Positions 46,801 to 59,900 of a DNA stretch of 64,000 nucleotides are shown here, piece by piece. The translations under genes were made by a program, and so were the position numbers. This DNA is from Lineus longissimus (taxonomy: Eukaryota; Nemertea; Pilidiophora; Heteronemertea; Lineidae). The DNA lies in the NCBI RefSeq assembly GCF_910592395.1, contig NC_088326.1, positions 9,429,001 through 9,493,000 of the forward strand. Reading direction: 5' to 3'. Under the pieces are notes generated by a model. That model was not told the origin of the DNA. It saw nothing but the letters and a program-made list of their open reading frames with translations, and did not search any database. The stretch's first letter is position 1; each line of letters begins with the position of its first letter.

Positions 46801-49124
46801 TCTCTAACTTTTCTTGATTTATCCGACAATGTCCGTCTTTTCCCTAAAATGTGGGATTTCTTTTAAAACCTGCGAACAACTCTAGGGCTTCCCAAATTAG
46901 GGCCATAAAGATCGAATGCCTTTGTTGAATTGGGTCAATGAGTCGTGATCCCCAATGCCCTATTCTGGGAAGCCCTATTATTCTTCGCATGTTTTCTCGA
47001 AATCAGACCTTTCAGGAAACTGTCGGACTTCTATCGGACGAAACTGGAAAAAAAGTTAGAGAAACCACCAAGAAGTTAAAACGCCTCCTACTAGGGATGT
47101 AATACTAAATGTATCAATGAAATGATATTTTGACCATGAATGAATGAATATAAGGATTTCTATAGCGCCTGAATTAAAAGAAAAACTTAAATTCTCAGGC
47201 GCTTTACAAAGCAAAACACTCCCTGAAAAGGTGTTGTTTCAGGAGAGTTTTGAAAATGTCTATGGAACCAGCAAGCCTGATGTTGGAAGGTAGCTGGTTC
47301 CATAGAACCGGTGATGACTTGTAAAAAGAACGGTCACCAAAGGTTTTGCACTTAGTGCGAGGGACCACCAAAGTTGGAGCAATAACAGTGCGGAGATGTT
47401 CGCAACTGAGATAAATACATGTACAGGTCACAGTGCATAATGCACGGTGCATCTCATCGCCATGTACATTAAAATTAACATACAAAACAATCGTTCGTAA
47501 AGTCATGGTTCCAAATTTGACCTCGGAGTATAATCTTTATTAATACCACCAGCATTTCATGATCAGAGGAGAGTACGGTCATCAAGTCCTCGATTGGAAG
47601 ATGAACAGTCACACAATTGTTTAAGATATACTGACCACAGTAATTAGTATTACTCTATTCTAGGCCACACGGGATCATTATTCGGTGGAGTTGTGGGGAT
47701 GTTCTTAGGCATTATAGCAGGTCTGGCACTAACCATAGTTGCGATCAGGTAAGTATTGAAACCTAATGGTAACAGGGCGTTCACTGTTCTTGATCTCATG
47801 GCCTCATCGACATGCATGCACACTGACGACTGGACTAATTCATCACCCATCCGCCACTGTAACAATCCTATGTATGATTATATCTTGCTTTTTGACAGGC
47901 TATCGACATCATCCTTTAATTGATTACCGAGTATTTCGCTCACGAATTGTTTTTCTGAGTAATCTAAGTAATTTTTTTTATTGATGCGGTCTATAAATCG
48001 GTGAATCTTGAGTATGTTCGAAAAGCTAGACGAGTGCATAAATCATTTAGCTGTCCCTTAACATTCCAGGAAGACTATCGGTTGGGCATGGGGGGGGGGG
48101 GGGGGGCTATGTCGACACACCATAACATGATAATTGTTTGTATAAATTGCTCTTCCATTTAAGACATCGACGGTCGTCACTAACTGACAATGATAGATCT
48201 GCCCTACTTGAAGGTAAAATGCATAATCATACCATAACCGTCAGATGACAGACTAACAAGCCAAATGTCATGAGCTTTTTTTATTCTGCTTGGCAAACTA
48301 TATTGTTTATATGATCAAAATGTGACCTGAGCAATTCATGGGTTGTATTGGATTTTCGGTAGACTGCATGATGCGTTTAATTCTCCAATCCGATCCAAGG
48401 CAAGGGTTTGTTTACGAACAGAGGTACATGTACATGCATACAATGCTGTACAAAGAAATCACTGATGTACATAAAACTCACTTATTATTTCGTGGAATTC
48501 AGTAACCTAACGTGAGTGATGAAGACATGTTTTAACCATATGCCTAGCAACCGTTCAAATGTATCTACATGTATTTTAGCTCTGAATAAGGAGGAGAATG
48601 ATCACAAAAAGTTGAGAATATTCAAATTTTTTGTGATTTTTTAAAAATTTTTACATCGTGTCTAAAACAGATAGTTTAAAACCGTTGATGTGATCATGTG
48701 TTGAATATATGTTTTCATTGCTCAAGTATAGTTAGGTTATTTAATTCCTCCAAATAAGTGAGTTTTGTGTACATCAGTGAGCTTTTTGTACATCATTGTA
48801 TAGCTCTGTTTGTAAACAAACCCTTGGATTGGAGTATTTGCAGCATACCGAGTGCAACAAAGGCTAAAGTTCGTTGTTTAAGTTATCGATGATGCTGGCT
48901 TTATAGGCCTGCCTGCTTTTCTGCCCTAATTTAAGAAGCTGAATTGAGATTACATGTATAATTAAGTTGAAAGCAAAAAACTGAATGCGAGTTTTATCAT
49001 TTCAGAATCGCAAGACCCAGTCTACGATAACCCTGCTTTTGACCGCCGAGATGCAGCAAGTGGCGGCCGTGATGATGTCAGGAGAGATCCTGGCCTGCCT
49101 ACTAACGAGGGAGAAATAGCTTAA
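43897..49124 (+). CDS. Membrane-anchored SpvB/Tc-toxin-B-like FG-GAP repeat protein
   Basis: Five coding exons: 43897-44132, 44554-46379, 47664-47748, 48164-48213 and 49006-49124. Phases 2, 1, 2, 1 match at every junction; 771 residues. Order: a hydrophobic N-terminus (about 8-24); an SpvB-type domain to about residue 235, with GNGIAGYNWRLAGI, then YCIDGQHLV just after intron 1, as in SpvB and Tc B subunits; seven FG-GAP/VCBS repeats (about 300-665) spaced 50-58 residues, each with a D-x-N/D-x-D-(G/D)-x-x-D calcium-loop pattern (for example DVNGDGLPD). Exon 3 encodes a membrane span (GMFLGIIAGLALTIVAI), exons 4-5 a 55-residue tail with DPVYDNPAFD. The toxin shell and effector parts of bacterial relatives are absent. 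Likely a surface receptor or adhesion protein of bacterial ancestry; no toxic activity is implied. Introns, tail and animal context argue against contamination. Confidence 0.8.
46755..47094. mobile_element. MITE in intron 2 of the SpvB-like gene
   Basis: Terminal inverted repeats of about 45 bp, TAGGAGGC at the outside and TTTCTCTAAC inside, at 46755-46800 and 47045-47094. An inner inverted pair AGGGCTTCCCA / TGGGAAGCCCT lies at 46892 and 46963. No ORF. Confidence 0.6.
47135..47506 (-). mobile_element. 3' end of a CR1/L2-like LINE
   Basis: The minus strand reads PRTKCKTFGDRSFYKSSPVL and then WNQLPSNIR with a following Phe-Lys-x-x-Leu-Lys segment, the C-terminal signature of non-LTR reverse-transcriptase ORFs. 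After the stop near 47204 comes AAAGCGCCTGAGAATT, a GGCGCTATAGAAATCC hairpin partner and ATTC repeats, a usual LINE tail. It is 5'-truncated and dead, and lies antisense in intron 2 of the SpvB-like gene. Confidence 0.7.
48383..48834. mobile_element. MITE family M1, copy 3 (longest), in intron 4 of the SpvB-like gene
   Basis: Outer ends CTCCAATCC and GGATTGGAG, then AGGGTTTGTTTAC inverted as GTAAACAAACCCTT, then the same CAATGCTGTACAAAG ends seen at 9318. So copy 1 is either an inner version or had shorter termini. No ORF. Confidence 0.65.
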
Positions 49125-49479
49125 TGACTTCCTATTGTTGTGCTATAAATCCTCATGTGTGTGATTGAAATAATGACATGGACATTCGCCAAACAACACG
49201 CATGATTATATTATAAGTTCATAAAACTTTTCTATCGACATTTCGACAAAGGAAATTTTCTTTTTGTAAGTCGCTAGAGGTTCGATGAGTCTCCATTAAT
49301 TTGCGTTTACAAAAAGGAAAATTTGGACTGCATTCGTTCGGATTCGATCGGATCTCATCAGGTTTTTGCTAGAGTGTGTACTATTTGCGAATTTCTAGAG
49401 GATACCGCAGATACAAAATCGTTTGTAACATTTTGCATGACATTTTAGTCGCCCGTCCCGGTGAGTTTAGGTATGAATC

Positions 49480-50160
49480 CAGAAGGCGAGGTCAGGTGAC
49501 CAGCTCACGGACACTGTAAAAACAACGCTGACAATTTCGAAAAGTCTAGCAGCCCTTGTGGGATCTATGATGCACCGTGATACAGATATGCAAGCGACCT
49601 TCAAGCTCCGCCCCCGAGCGAGCGTTGCTCGTCGCTCAGGCCGCACCTTACGCGAAATGTAATGTCAATATATAGCAGCTTTACCAGTCATTACCTTGTT
49701 TACATTGTCAGTTATTCTTCTGCAACCTACAGCCCCCTTCGGAGGCCCAATTTCTATTAGGGAGGTTTAGATCAGGGATTTGTCACGGATCCAAATACGT
49801 TTACGGTTAGAAATGTACACAGAATTCGTCCTCTTTTTTACCGAGTTTTATCCGTATACGCATCAGGATCCTTGAGAAGTCGCTGTTCTACCCTCCTCCC
49901 CTCCATCCACCTACTGAAGGCGAGGTTAGGTGACCAGCTCACGGACACTTAGAAAAGAACGCTGATCATTTCGAAAGGTCTTGTAGCTCCCTCCGGAGTC
50001 CCCCCATTTCTATTAGGGAGGTTGATACCAGAGACCTGTCACGGATCCGAATACGGTTAGAAATGTACACAAAATTCGTCCTCTTTCTACCGAATTGATA
50101 GGTACTATACGTACGTATAAATAAGGATATTTGATAAGTCGCTGTTCTCAACCTCCCTAT
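49480..50160. repeat. Direct duplication 3' of the SpvB-like gene, one copy interrupted
   Basis: GAAGGCGAGGT(C/T)AGGTGACC starts at about 49486 and 49918; both copies continue to TTTCTATTAGGGAGGTT and TGTCACGGATCC. The first copy is split by about 170 bp (49566-49735) flanked by CAGCCC on both sides, which looks like a short insertion with target duplication. Confidence 0.55.
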
Positions 50161-50280
50161 TCTAGTCTATCAGCCACTTATACATAAAGACTAACAGCTT
50201 AGAACAGGCCTTTTTGAAAAGAAGTGATCTGAAAATGGGGATCACTCTTTCATGTACATTGCATAACAATATTTGTCTGA

Positions 50281-50286
50281 AATAAA
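50281..50286 (+). terminator. Possible poly(A) signal
   Basis: First AATAAA I find downstream of the stop codon of the SpvB-like gene (1.16 kb away). It may end that transcript, though the distance implies a long 3' UTR. Confidence 0.25.
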
Positions 50287-50664
50287 ATTATGAAGCTAAT
50301 GACACCACATGTTTGTCTTTTTTAAATTGCGGAGGGGATCCGCAGAGAATTTAACTGCATTCATATTTTGTGACCGATCAAGGTATTTTGAGATGGGCCT
50401 TCAGATTTCTGTGTCTTTCAGTTTACTAACACTGTAGTTGGTATGGCATGCATAGTGCATCGATCACAACCTACATGTACATAAATTATTTCAAGTAGAA
50501 GCCGGGCTCTCATCGAGGGGGAAGAATATCTGCGTCAGCTTTATCGCCTTAGTTGATGTGAAGTGCATGAACATGTCTCCATGCGAGAATATACCGGATC
50601 GATCGAAACACCATGAATCTACATATATTCAAGTACTGAAAATATTTCAGCTTGCCAAAAGTAG

Positions 50665-51760
50665 AAATTTCAATGACATCAATGGAAAATTACAAATTGC
50701 TGTGATTATTGTAAATTATGAAATCATGACCATAATGAAGTTTACAGTAAAGTTGAAATACGTGAATAGTATTTTTCATTGGGATTGAATGACGATATTC
50801 TCATGCTTCGTTCTCTGATACATGTATTTCGGGTTTCTTTTATGTGATTTAGTTTTTTTTTCTTTCGTCGTTTTAGTTAATTTATCTATTCATGTAAGCG
50901 CACGATTGTATTATTATCGTGATTATCATGATTATCATTATCATCATCTTGAAGAAAACCCCTAAACCCGAAATTACATAACTGATGATTGAGTACACAT
51001 CATGACATTGACTCCTGGCGCGAAGGCGGGCCACTCTGGAGGATGGTTCGAATCGGCGGCTGGCATTTTTGAGGCTATCAAACAACAAGAATTATTGCAT
51101 ACAAATACCTGGAAACAAGTCTGATCATTAACCACTCCTTCCTATCCTTTCGATCGCCTTCTTTTTCAGCAGCAGTATGTTGATAGCATTGACCCCCACG
51201 AAACAACTTTTGTGCTAGTCGATAGGCTAAAATCGACAAGGGCTAATAACAGTAGGTCTGTATCAGCAATGCTGTTGCCGCTTCATAGATCTAGGTGGTG
51301 TCCTCTATCTCTCCGTAGCGATTTGTATGCAATAATTCTTGTTGTTTGATAGCCTAAAAATGCCAGCCGCCCATTCGAACCATCCTCCAGAGTGGCCCGC
51401 CTTCGCGCCTGGAGTCAATGTCATGATGTGTACTCAATCATCAGTTATGTAATTTCGGGTGCAGGGGTTTTCTTCAAGATGATGATAATGATAATGATAA
51501 TAATCATGATAATAATACAATCGTACGCTTACATGAATAGATAAATAAACTAAAACGACGAAAGAAAAAAAACTAAATCACATAAAAGAAACCCGAAATA
51601 CATGTATCAGAGAACGAAACATGAGAATATCGTCATTCAATCCCAATGAAAAATACTATTCACGTATTTCAACTTTACTGTAAACTTCATTATGGCCATG
51701 ATTTCATAATTTACAATAATCACAGCAATTTGTAATTTTCCATCTATGTCATTGAAATTT
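50665..51760. repeat. Large inverted repeat, arms about 440 bp, spacer about 214 bp
   Basis: Arm 50665-51106 and arm 51321-51760 are reverse complements with only a few differences by eye (about 97%), including a small ATTATC length change. The arms contain GGATGGTTCGAATCGG, similar to a tRNA B-box. The spacer 51107-51320 is unique. No ORF of note. Confidence 0.85.
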
Positions 51761-52538
51761 AGGATCTTTATCATTGGCATTGCATTATTGGCGCAAATAT
51801 TCTAGATAGACTTAGCGTCATCTTCGAGTCGTCGCATTGCATAAGGAGACACTGTCGAATCGTGACTAAATTCAAATAGTTCTTTCAAATAAGCCAATTA
51901 TCGCGTTAGTTTGACACTCACGAATGACGATCAGTATGCTGATGAAATTAAATGCGATTCAACTAACATATACACCTTTCCAGAAATGGGGCGCTGAGTG
52001 TCCGAAATAGTGATGTCATAAGGGGAAACCAGACCTTATGGTGGAGGGACAAAGGAGATAGTCATGGTTGACCAACACACTTGAATGCCTTTAATGACGG
52101 ACAAAGGAGAAAAAGTTAGTTCTAATGCAAGCCACCAATTTCGGGAAGCATGTATACGATTCAAATGTAAACCTTTCCTGAAATCGATTCTAAATCACGA
52201 ATATATCATTTTGATACTAAGCATTGTTTTTTTGCGGCATTGCCGAACAGACAAAACATCAAATCGCCAAGCGTCAAAATGAAATGATTCGGACAAAACT
52301 AGAATTATCAGTCATCCAATTAAGAAAAAGATCACCATTCACTGTTGGTAATTAACACAAGTAATTAGTCAACACAGACAATGAGTTTTAGCAGAGACGG
52401 CCCGCTTGTGTCAATCGCTTTGAGAATACTCGGGGCAATTAAGGATAGTTTGGAGTACTGTTGATAATTAGTTGAAAAGTTTGTGAGTGAGTTAGGGAAC
52501 GCGGTACTCAAATGACAGGGTGTCAAATGAGGGTTTGG
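51761..52538. other. No gene seen
   Basis: No coding exon or repeat supported. Confidence 0.3.
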
Positions 52539-52696
52539 TATAAAACCTGACTGAGGGATGGGGAGTCAGTATCACTTCAAGTTTGCCTTGGTTAAAGAAG
52601 GATTTGGAAATCCTTAGATGAAGTGCCCAGGTTTCGCTTTGGCAAGTTGACACACTTGGTACTGGAAAGACGGGTGTTGAAGACTAGGATTATAAG
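52539..52696 (+). promoter_or_regulatory. Candidate core promoter and non-coding first exon
   Basis: TATAAAA at 52539-52545 lies 29 nt before the A of an initiator-like TCAGT (52566-52570). The sequence then runs without a long ORF to ATTATAAG|GTAACA, a fair donor at 52696/52697. The only ATG there gives about ten codons. A downstream exon was not found before the satellite. Confidence 0.35.
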
Positions 52697-53164
52697 GTAA
52701 CAATTTCTATAGCTTGCTATCATGAACATTTTGAAACCTTTTTAGCCATGTTAGCTCAGATAATATTACGTGAATGATTTAATCCGGTTATCATAATATT
52801 AAATAAATGTCTAATCTATCAACAAGTAATCCAAATTGGGAGTGCTAATCCGCAAGCTAAAGAGGTATGTTTAGCATTCAATAAGTACAATAAATACAAT
52901 TTCTTACAAGCATAACTTCATTGGAAAAAATGCCTATCTAATATACATGTATATGGCAGGTAAATTTCCCACACTGTAAAAAAAACCGGAATTAGTGATA
53001 GAGGTCCGCTTCCTAATGCTAAACGGACCTCCACGGATAGAGTATTTTACATAATCATATTATGTACTGATCAGAGTATGTTGCATTAGTCTTTATTTTG
53101 CCAACTTCGTCATAGCAAGGGTTGAGGGCCCTGATATTATAAGAAGTCCCTTAATATCCCTTCA
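52697..53164. other. No gene seen
   Basis: AT-rich, no exon or repeat supported. It would be intron if the candidate promoter is real. Confidence 0.3.
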
Positions 53165-53310
53165 ACTAATTGCACAAAAAAAATGATTAATTCTAAATCT
53201 GACTGAATCATCACGCTTTTCCGATATTGACTCCAATTTGACCAGTGTTAAGCTCTCCACGCATCGACTCTTTCCACATGGAACGATGCTAATTCCTGGT
53301 TTTTAAAATT
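53165..53310 (+). repeat. Dispersed repeat family R1, copy 3 (partial)
   Basis: Matches 34155-34300 (ATCACGCTTTTCCGATATTGA, then a CGACTCTTTCCACATGGAAC block). Confidence 0.5.
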
Positions 53311-53917
53311 TATTGTTAGTTTTATCCAACCTTCTTCATTTGCCGTTGTCTATTTAGACCATTTAGGAACCCTAGGCTCATTAGTATGAACCCGAATCTT
53401 GACTGCTTCTGGTACCCGGTACCATATGTCGCTTGGTGTTTCAATCCTAGCACATGTTGTACCAGGGTATCGGATCTTCTTGACGTCACCGGAGATGACC
53501 GCCATAGGACAGTGTAGGACATTATCCAAAAACAACATATGTAACTTTGAGTTAATCCAATTTCTGCAACTCTGAGTAAATTGTGGTGGTGATGGTTTTT
53601 ACAAATTAGCACAATGGTATATCAGTACTTGCAGATGAGTATCAATGAACACACTTTATGGAAAGGTACACTGACCATGGTATTGACTGGATATAACCTT
53701 GTCCTCAACCTGGCACTGTGTGTTGTTTGGTTTTAATTCCTAGCACATACAGTACCAGGGTATAGGATGAGGTTCGATTCATCGTCAATGATTGAGATTA
53801 AGATCATGGACCGCAGCTTGAAGGAGGCGAGGATAGGCCTACTAAGTAGAATTATTCCAGCTGTTTTTTTCTCGATGTTATTATGCATTTATTATGCAGT
53901 TGCAAGAATCACATTTC
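53311..53917. other. No gene; short direct repeat next to the satellite
   Basis: A CCTAGCACAT...GTACCAGGGTAT block occurs at about 53447 and again at about 53741. No exons seen. Confidence 0.35.
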
Positions 53918-56900
53918 TTTTCCTGATATTTGTCAGTGCTTGTTGGTATTGATAAAAAGGCACATACCGTTATTGGAACAAGCAATGACTTAGTCAACAG
54001 TATCAAAAATTATGTTTACAGTAAGATTCACTCGAAGCACCTATTTTCCTGTTGTCTTTGCTTATTAATGTTGTTAATCGAATACTTCGCACATACTGAT
54101 ACTGGGGCAGGCGGTCGCATGGTCTACATCGTCAGCACTTCAGCTAAGTTAATCACCAGAAACACCTCTTTTCCTGATATTTGTCTGTGCTTGTTATCAA
54201 TCATATACTAGCACATACCAATACTGAAGAGGGCGGTGGCATGACCTACAACATCAGCAGTTCAGCTAGTTTAATCACCAGAAATACCACTTTTCCTGGT
54301 CTTCAACATCAGCAGTTCAGCTTATTTAGGTCAAGTCTTGCTTTGATACGAACAAACAAATACTTCTTTTCCTGATATTTGTCGGTGCTTGTTGTCAATC
54401 ATATACTAGCACATACCGATACTGGGGCAGGCGGTGGCGTGGTCTACAACATCAGCAGTTCAGCTAGCTTAGTCACCAGAAATACCACTTTTCCTGGTCT
54501 TCATCATCAGAAGTTCAGCTTATTTAGGTCAAGTCTTGCTTTGAAACGAATCACCAGAAATACTTCTTTTCCTGATATTTGTCTGTGCTTGTTGCCAATC
54601 ATATACTAGCACATACCGATACTGGGGCAGGCGGTGGCGTGGTCTACAACATCAGGAGTTCAGCTTATTTAGGTCTAGTCTTGCTTTGATACGAATCACC
54701 AGAAATACTTCTTTTCCTGATATATGTCTGTGCTTGTTTTCAATCATATACTAGCACATACCGATACTGGGGCAGGCGGTGGCGTGGTCTACAACATCAG
54801 CAGTTCAGCTTATTTAGGTTAAGCCTTCCTTTGATACGAATCAATAGAAATACTTCTTTTCCTGATATATGTCTGTGCTTGTTTTCAATCATATACTAGC
54901 ACATACCGATACTGGGGCAGGCGCTGGCGTGGTCTACAACATCAGAAGTTCATTTGATTTAGGTCAAGTCTTGCTTTGATACGAATCACCGGAAATACTT
55001 CTATTCCTGATATTTGTCTGTGCTTGTTATTAATCATATACTAGCACATACCGATACTGGGGCAGGCGGTGGCATGGTCTACAACATCAGCAGTTCAGCT
55101 TATTTAGGTCAGGTCTTGCTTTGATACGAATCACAAGAAATACTTCTTTTCCTGATATTTGTCTGTGCTTGATGTCAATCATATACTAGCACATACCGAT
55201 ACTGGGGCAGGCGGTGGTATGGTGTACAACATCAGCAATTCAGCTGATTTAGGTCAGGTCTTGCTTTGATACGAATCACCAGAAATACTTCTTTTCCTGA
55301 TATTTGTCTGTGCTTGTTGTCAATCATATACTAGCACATACCGATACTGGGGCAGGCGGTGGCATGGTCTACAACATAAGCAGTTCAGCTTATTTAGGTC
55401 AGGTCTTGCTTTGATACGAATCACCAGAAATACTTCTTTTCCTGATATTTGTCTGTGCTTGTTGTCAATCATATACTAGCACATATCGAAACTGGGGCAG
55501 GCGGTGGCTTGGTCTACAACATCAGCAGTTCAGCTTATTTAGGCAAGTCTTGCTTTGATACGAATCACCAGAAATACTTCTTTTCCTGATATTTGTCTGT
55601 GTTTGTTGTCAATCATATACTAGCACATACCGATACTGGGGCAGGCAGTGGCATGGTGTACAACATCAGCAGTTCAGCTTATTTAGGTCAGGTCTTGCTT
55701 TGATACGAATCACCAGAAATACTTCTTTTACTGATATTTGTCTGTGCTTGTTGTCAATCATATACTAGCACATACCGATACTGGGGCAGGCGGTGGCATG
55801 GTCTACAACATCAGCAGTTCAGCTAGCTTAGTCACCGGAAATACCACTTTTCCTCGTCTTCATCATTAGAAGTTCATTTTATTTAGGTCAGGTCTTGCTT
55901 TGATACGAATCACCAGAAATACTTCTTTTCCTGATATTTGTCTGTGCTTGTTGTCAATCATATACTAGCACATACCGATACTGGGGCAGGCGGTGGCATG
56001 GTCTACAACATCAGCAGTTCAGCTAATTAAGGACAGGTCTTGCTTTGATACGAATCACAAGAAATACTTCTTTTCCTGATATTTGTCTGTGCTTGTTGTC
56101 AATCATATACTAGCACATACCGATACTGGGGCAGGCGGTGGCATGGTCTACAACATAAGCAGTTCAGCTAGTTTAGTCACCGGAAATACCACTTTTCCTG
56201 GTCTTCATCATTAGAAGTTCATTTTATTTTGGTCAAGTCTTGCTATGATACGAATCACAAGAAATACTTCTTTTCCTGATATTTGTCTGTGCTTGTTGTC
56301 AATCATATTCTAGCACATACCAATACTGGGGCAGGCGGTGGCTTGGTCTACAACATCAGCAGTTCAGCTGATTTAGGTCAAGTCTTGCTTTGATACGAAT
56401 CACCAGAAATACTTCTTTTCCTGATATTTGTCTGTGCTTGTTGTCAATCATATACTAGCACATACCGATACTGCATGGGGCAGGCGGTGGCGTGGTCTAC
56501 AACATCAGAAATTCATTTGATTTAGGTCTAGTCTTGCTTTGATACGAATCATCAGAAATACTTCTTTTCCTGATATTTGTCTGTGCTTGCTGTCAATCAT
56601 ATACTAGCACATACCGATACAAGGGCAGGCGGTGGCATGGTCTACAACATCAGCAGTTCATTTGATTTAGGTCTAGTCTTGCTTTGATACGAATCACAAG
56701 AAATACTTCTTTTCCTGATATTTGTCTGTGCTTGTTGTCAATCATATACTAGCACATACCGATACTGGGGCAGGCGGTGGCGTGGTCTACAACATCAGAA
56801 GTTCATTTGATTTAGGTCTAGTCTTGCTTTGATAGGAATCATCAGAAATACTTCTTTTCCTGATATTTGTCTGTGCTTGTTGTCAATCATATACTAGCAC

Positions 56901-59900
56901 ATACCGATACTGGGGCAGGCGGTGGCGTGGTCTACAACATCAGAAGTTCATTTGATTTAGGTCTAGTCTTGCTTTGATACGAATCATCAGAAATACTTCT
57001 TTTCCTGATATTTGTCTGTGCTTCTTGTCAATCATATACTAGCACATACCGATACTGGGGCAGGCGGTGGCGTGGTCTACAACATCAGCAGTTCAGCTTA
57101 TTAAGGTCAAGTCTTGCTTTGATACGAATCACCAGAAATACTTCTTTTCCTGATATTTGTCTGTGCTTGTTGTCAATCATATACTAGCACATACCGATAC
57201 TGGGGCAGGCGGTGGCATGGTCTACAACATCAGCAGTTCAGCTTATTTAGGTCAGGCCTTACTTTGATACGAATCACCAGAAATACTTCTTTTCCTGATA
57301 TTCGTCTGTGCTTGTTTTCAATCATATACTAGCACATACCGATACTGGGGCAGGCGGTGGCATGGTCTACAACATAAGCAGTTCAGCTTATTTAGGTCAG
57401 GTTTTGCTTTGATACGAATCACCAGAAATACTTCTTTTCCTGATATTTGTCTGTGCTTGTTGTCAATCATATACTAGCACATATCGAAACTGGGGCAGGC
57501 GGTGGCATGGTGTACAACATCAGCAGTTCAGCTTATTTAGGTCAGGTCTTGCTTTGATACGAATCACAAAAAATACTTCTTTTCTTGATATTTGTCTGTG
57601 CTTGTTGTCAATCATATACTAGCACATACCGATACTGGGGCAGGCGGTGGCATGGTCTACAACATCAGCAGTTCAGCTAGCTTAGTCACCGGAAATACCA
57701 CTTTTCCTGGTCTTCATCATTAGAAGTTCATTTTATTTAGGTCAGGTCTTGCTTTGATACGAATCACCAGAAATACTTCTTTTCCTGATATTTGTCTGTG
57801 CTTGTTGTCAATCATATACTAGCACATACCGATACTGGGGCAGGCGGTGGCATGGTCTACAACATCAGCAGTTCAGCTTATTTAGGTCAGGTCTTGCTTT
57901 GATACGAATCACAAGAAATACTTCTTTTCCTGATATTTGTCTGTGCTTGTTGTCAATCATATACTAGCACATACCGATACTGGGGCAGGCGGTGGCATGG
58001 TCTACAACATCAGCAGTTCAGCTAATTAAGGACAGGTCTTGCTTTGATACGAATCACAAGAAATACTTCTTTTCCTGATATTTGTCTGTGCTTGTTGTCA
58101 ATCATATACTAGCACATACCGATACTGGGGCAGGCGGTGGCATGGTCTACAACATAAGCAATTCAGCTAGCTTAGTCACCGGACATACCACTTTTCCTGG
58201 TCTTCATCATTAGAAGTTCATTTTATTTAGGTCAAGTCTTGCTATGATACGAATCACAAGAAATACTTCTTTTCCTGATATTTGTCTGTGCTTGTTGTCA
58301 ATCATATACTAGCACATACCAATACTGGGGCAGGCGGTGGCTTGGTCTACAACATCAGCAGTTCAGCTGATTTAGGTCAAGTCTTGCTTTGATACGAATC
58401 ACCAGAAATACTTCTTTTCCTGATATTTGTCTGTGCTTGTTGTCAATCATATACTAGCACATACCGATACTGCATGGGGCAGGCGGTGGCGTGGTCTACA
58501 ACATCAGAAATTCATTTGATTTAGGTCTAGTCTTGCTTTGATACGAATCATCAGAAATACTTCTTTTCCTGATATTTGTCTGTGCTTGCTGTCAATCATA
58601 TACTAGCACATACCGATACAAGGGCAGGCGGTGGCATGGTCTACAACATCAGCAGTTCATTTGATTTAGGTCTAGTCTTGCTTTGATACGAATCACAAGA
58701 AATACTTCTTTTCCTGATATTTGTCTGTGCTTGTTGTCAATCATATACTAGCACATACCGATACTGGGGCAGGCGGTGGCGTGGTCTACAACATCAGAAG
58801 TTCATTTGATTTAGGTCTAGTCTTGCTTTGATAGGAATCATCAGAAATACTTCTTTTCCTGATATTTGTCTGTGCTTGTTGTCAATCATATACTAGCACA
58901 TACCGATACTGGGGCAGGCGGTGGCGTGGTCTACAACATCAGAAGTTCATTTGATTTAGGTCTAGTCTTGCTTTGATACGAATCATCAGAAATACTTCTT
59001 TTCCTGATATTTGTCTGTGCTTCTTGTCAATCATATACTAGCACATACCGATACTGGGGCAGGCGGTGGCGTGGTCTACAACATCAGCAGTTCAGCTTAT
59101 TAAGGTCAAGTCTTGCTTTGATACGAATCACCAGAAATACTTCTTTTCCTGATATTTGTCTGTGCTTGTTGTCAATCATATACTAGCACATACCGATACT
59201 GGGGCAGGCGGTGGCATGGTCTACAACATCAGCAGTTCAGCTAATTAAGGACAGGTCTTGCTTTGATACGAATCACAAGAAATACTTCTTTTCCTGATAT
59301 TTGTCTGTGCTTGTTGTCAATCATATACTAGCACATACCGATACTGGGGCAGGCGGTGGCATGGTCTACAACATAAGCAATTCAGCTAGCTTAGTCACCG
59401 GACATACCACTTTTCCTGGTCTTCATCATTAGAAGTTCATTTTATTTAGGTCAAGTCTTGCTATGATACGAATCACAAGAAATACTTCTTTTCCTGATAT
59501 TTGTCTGTGCTTGTTGTCAATCATATACTAGCACATACCAATACTGGGGCAGGCGGTGGCTTGGTCTACAACATCAGCAGTTCAGCTGATTTAGGTCAAG
59601 TCTTGCTTTGATACGAATCACCAGAAATACTTCTTTTCCTGATATTTGTCTGTGCTTGTTGTCAATCATATACTAGCACATACCGATACTGCATGGGGCA
59701 GGCGGTGGCGTGGTCTACAACATCAGAAATTCATTTGATTTAGGTCTAGTCTTGCTTTGATACGAATCATCAGAAATACTTCTTTTCCTGATATTTGTCT
59801 GTGCTTGCTGTCAATCATATACTAGCACATACCGATACAAGGGCAGGCGGTGGCATGGTCTACAACATCAGCAGTTCATTTGATTTAGGTCTAGTCTTGC

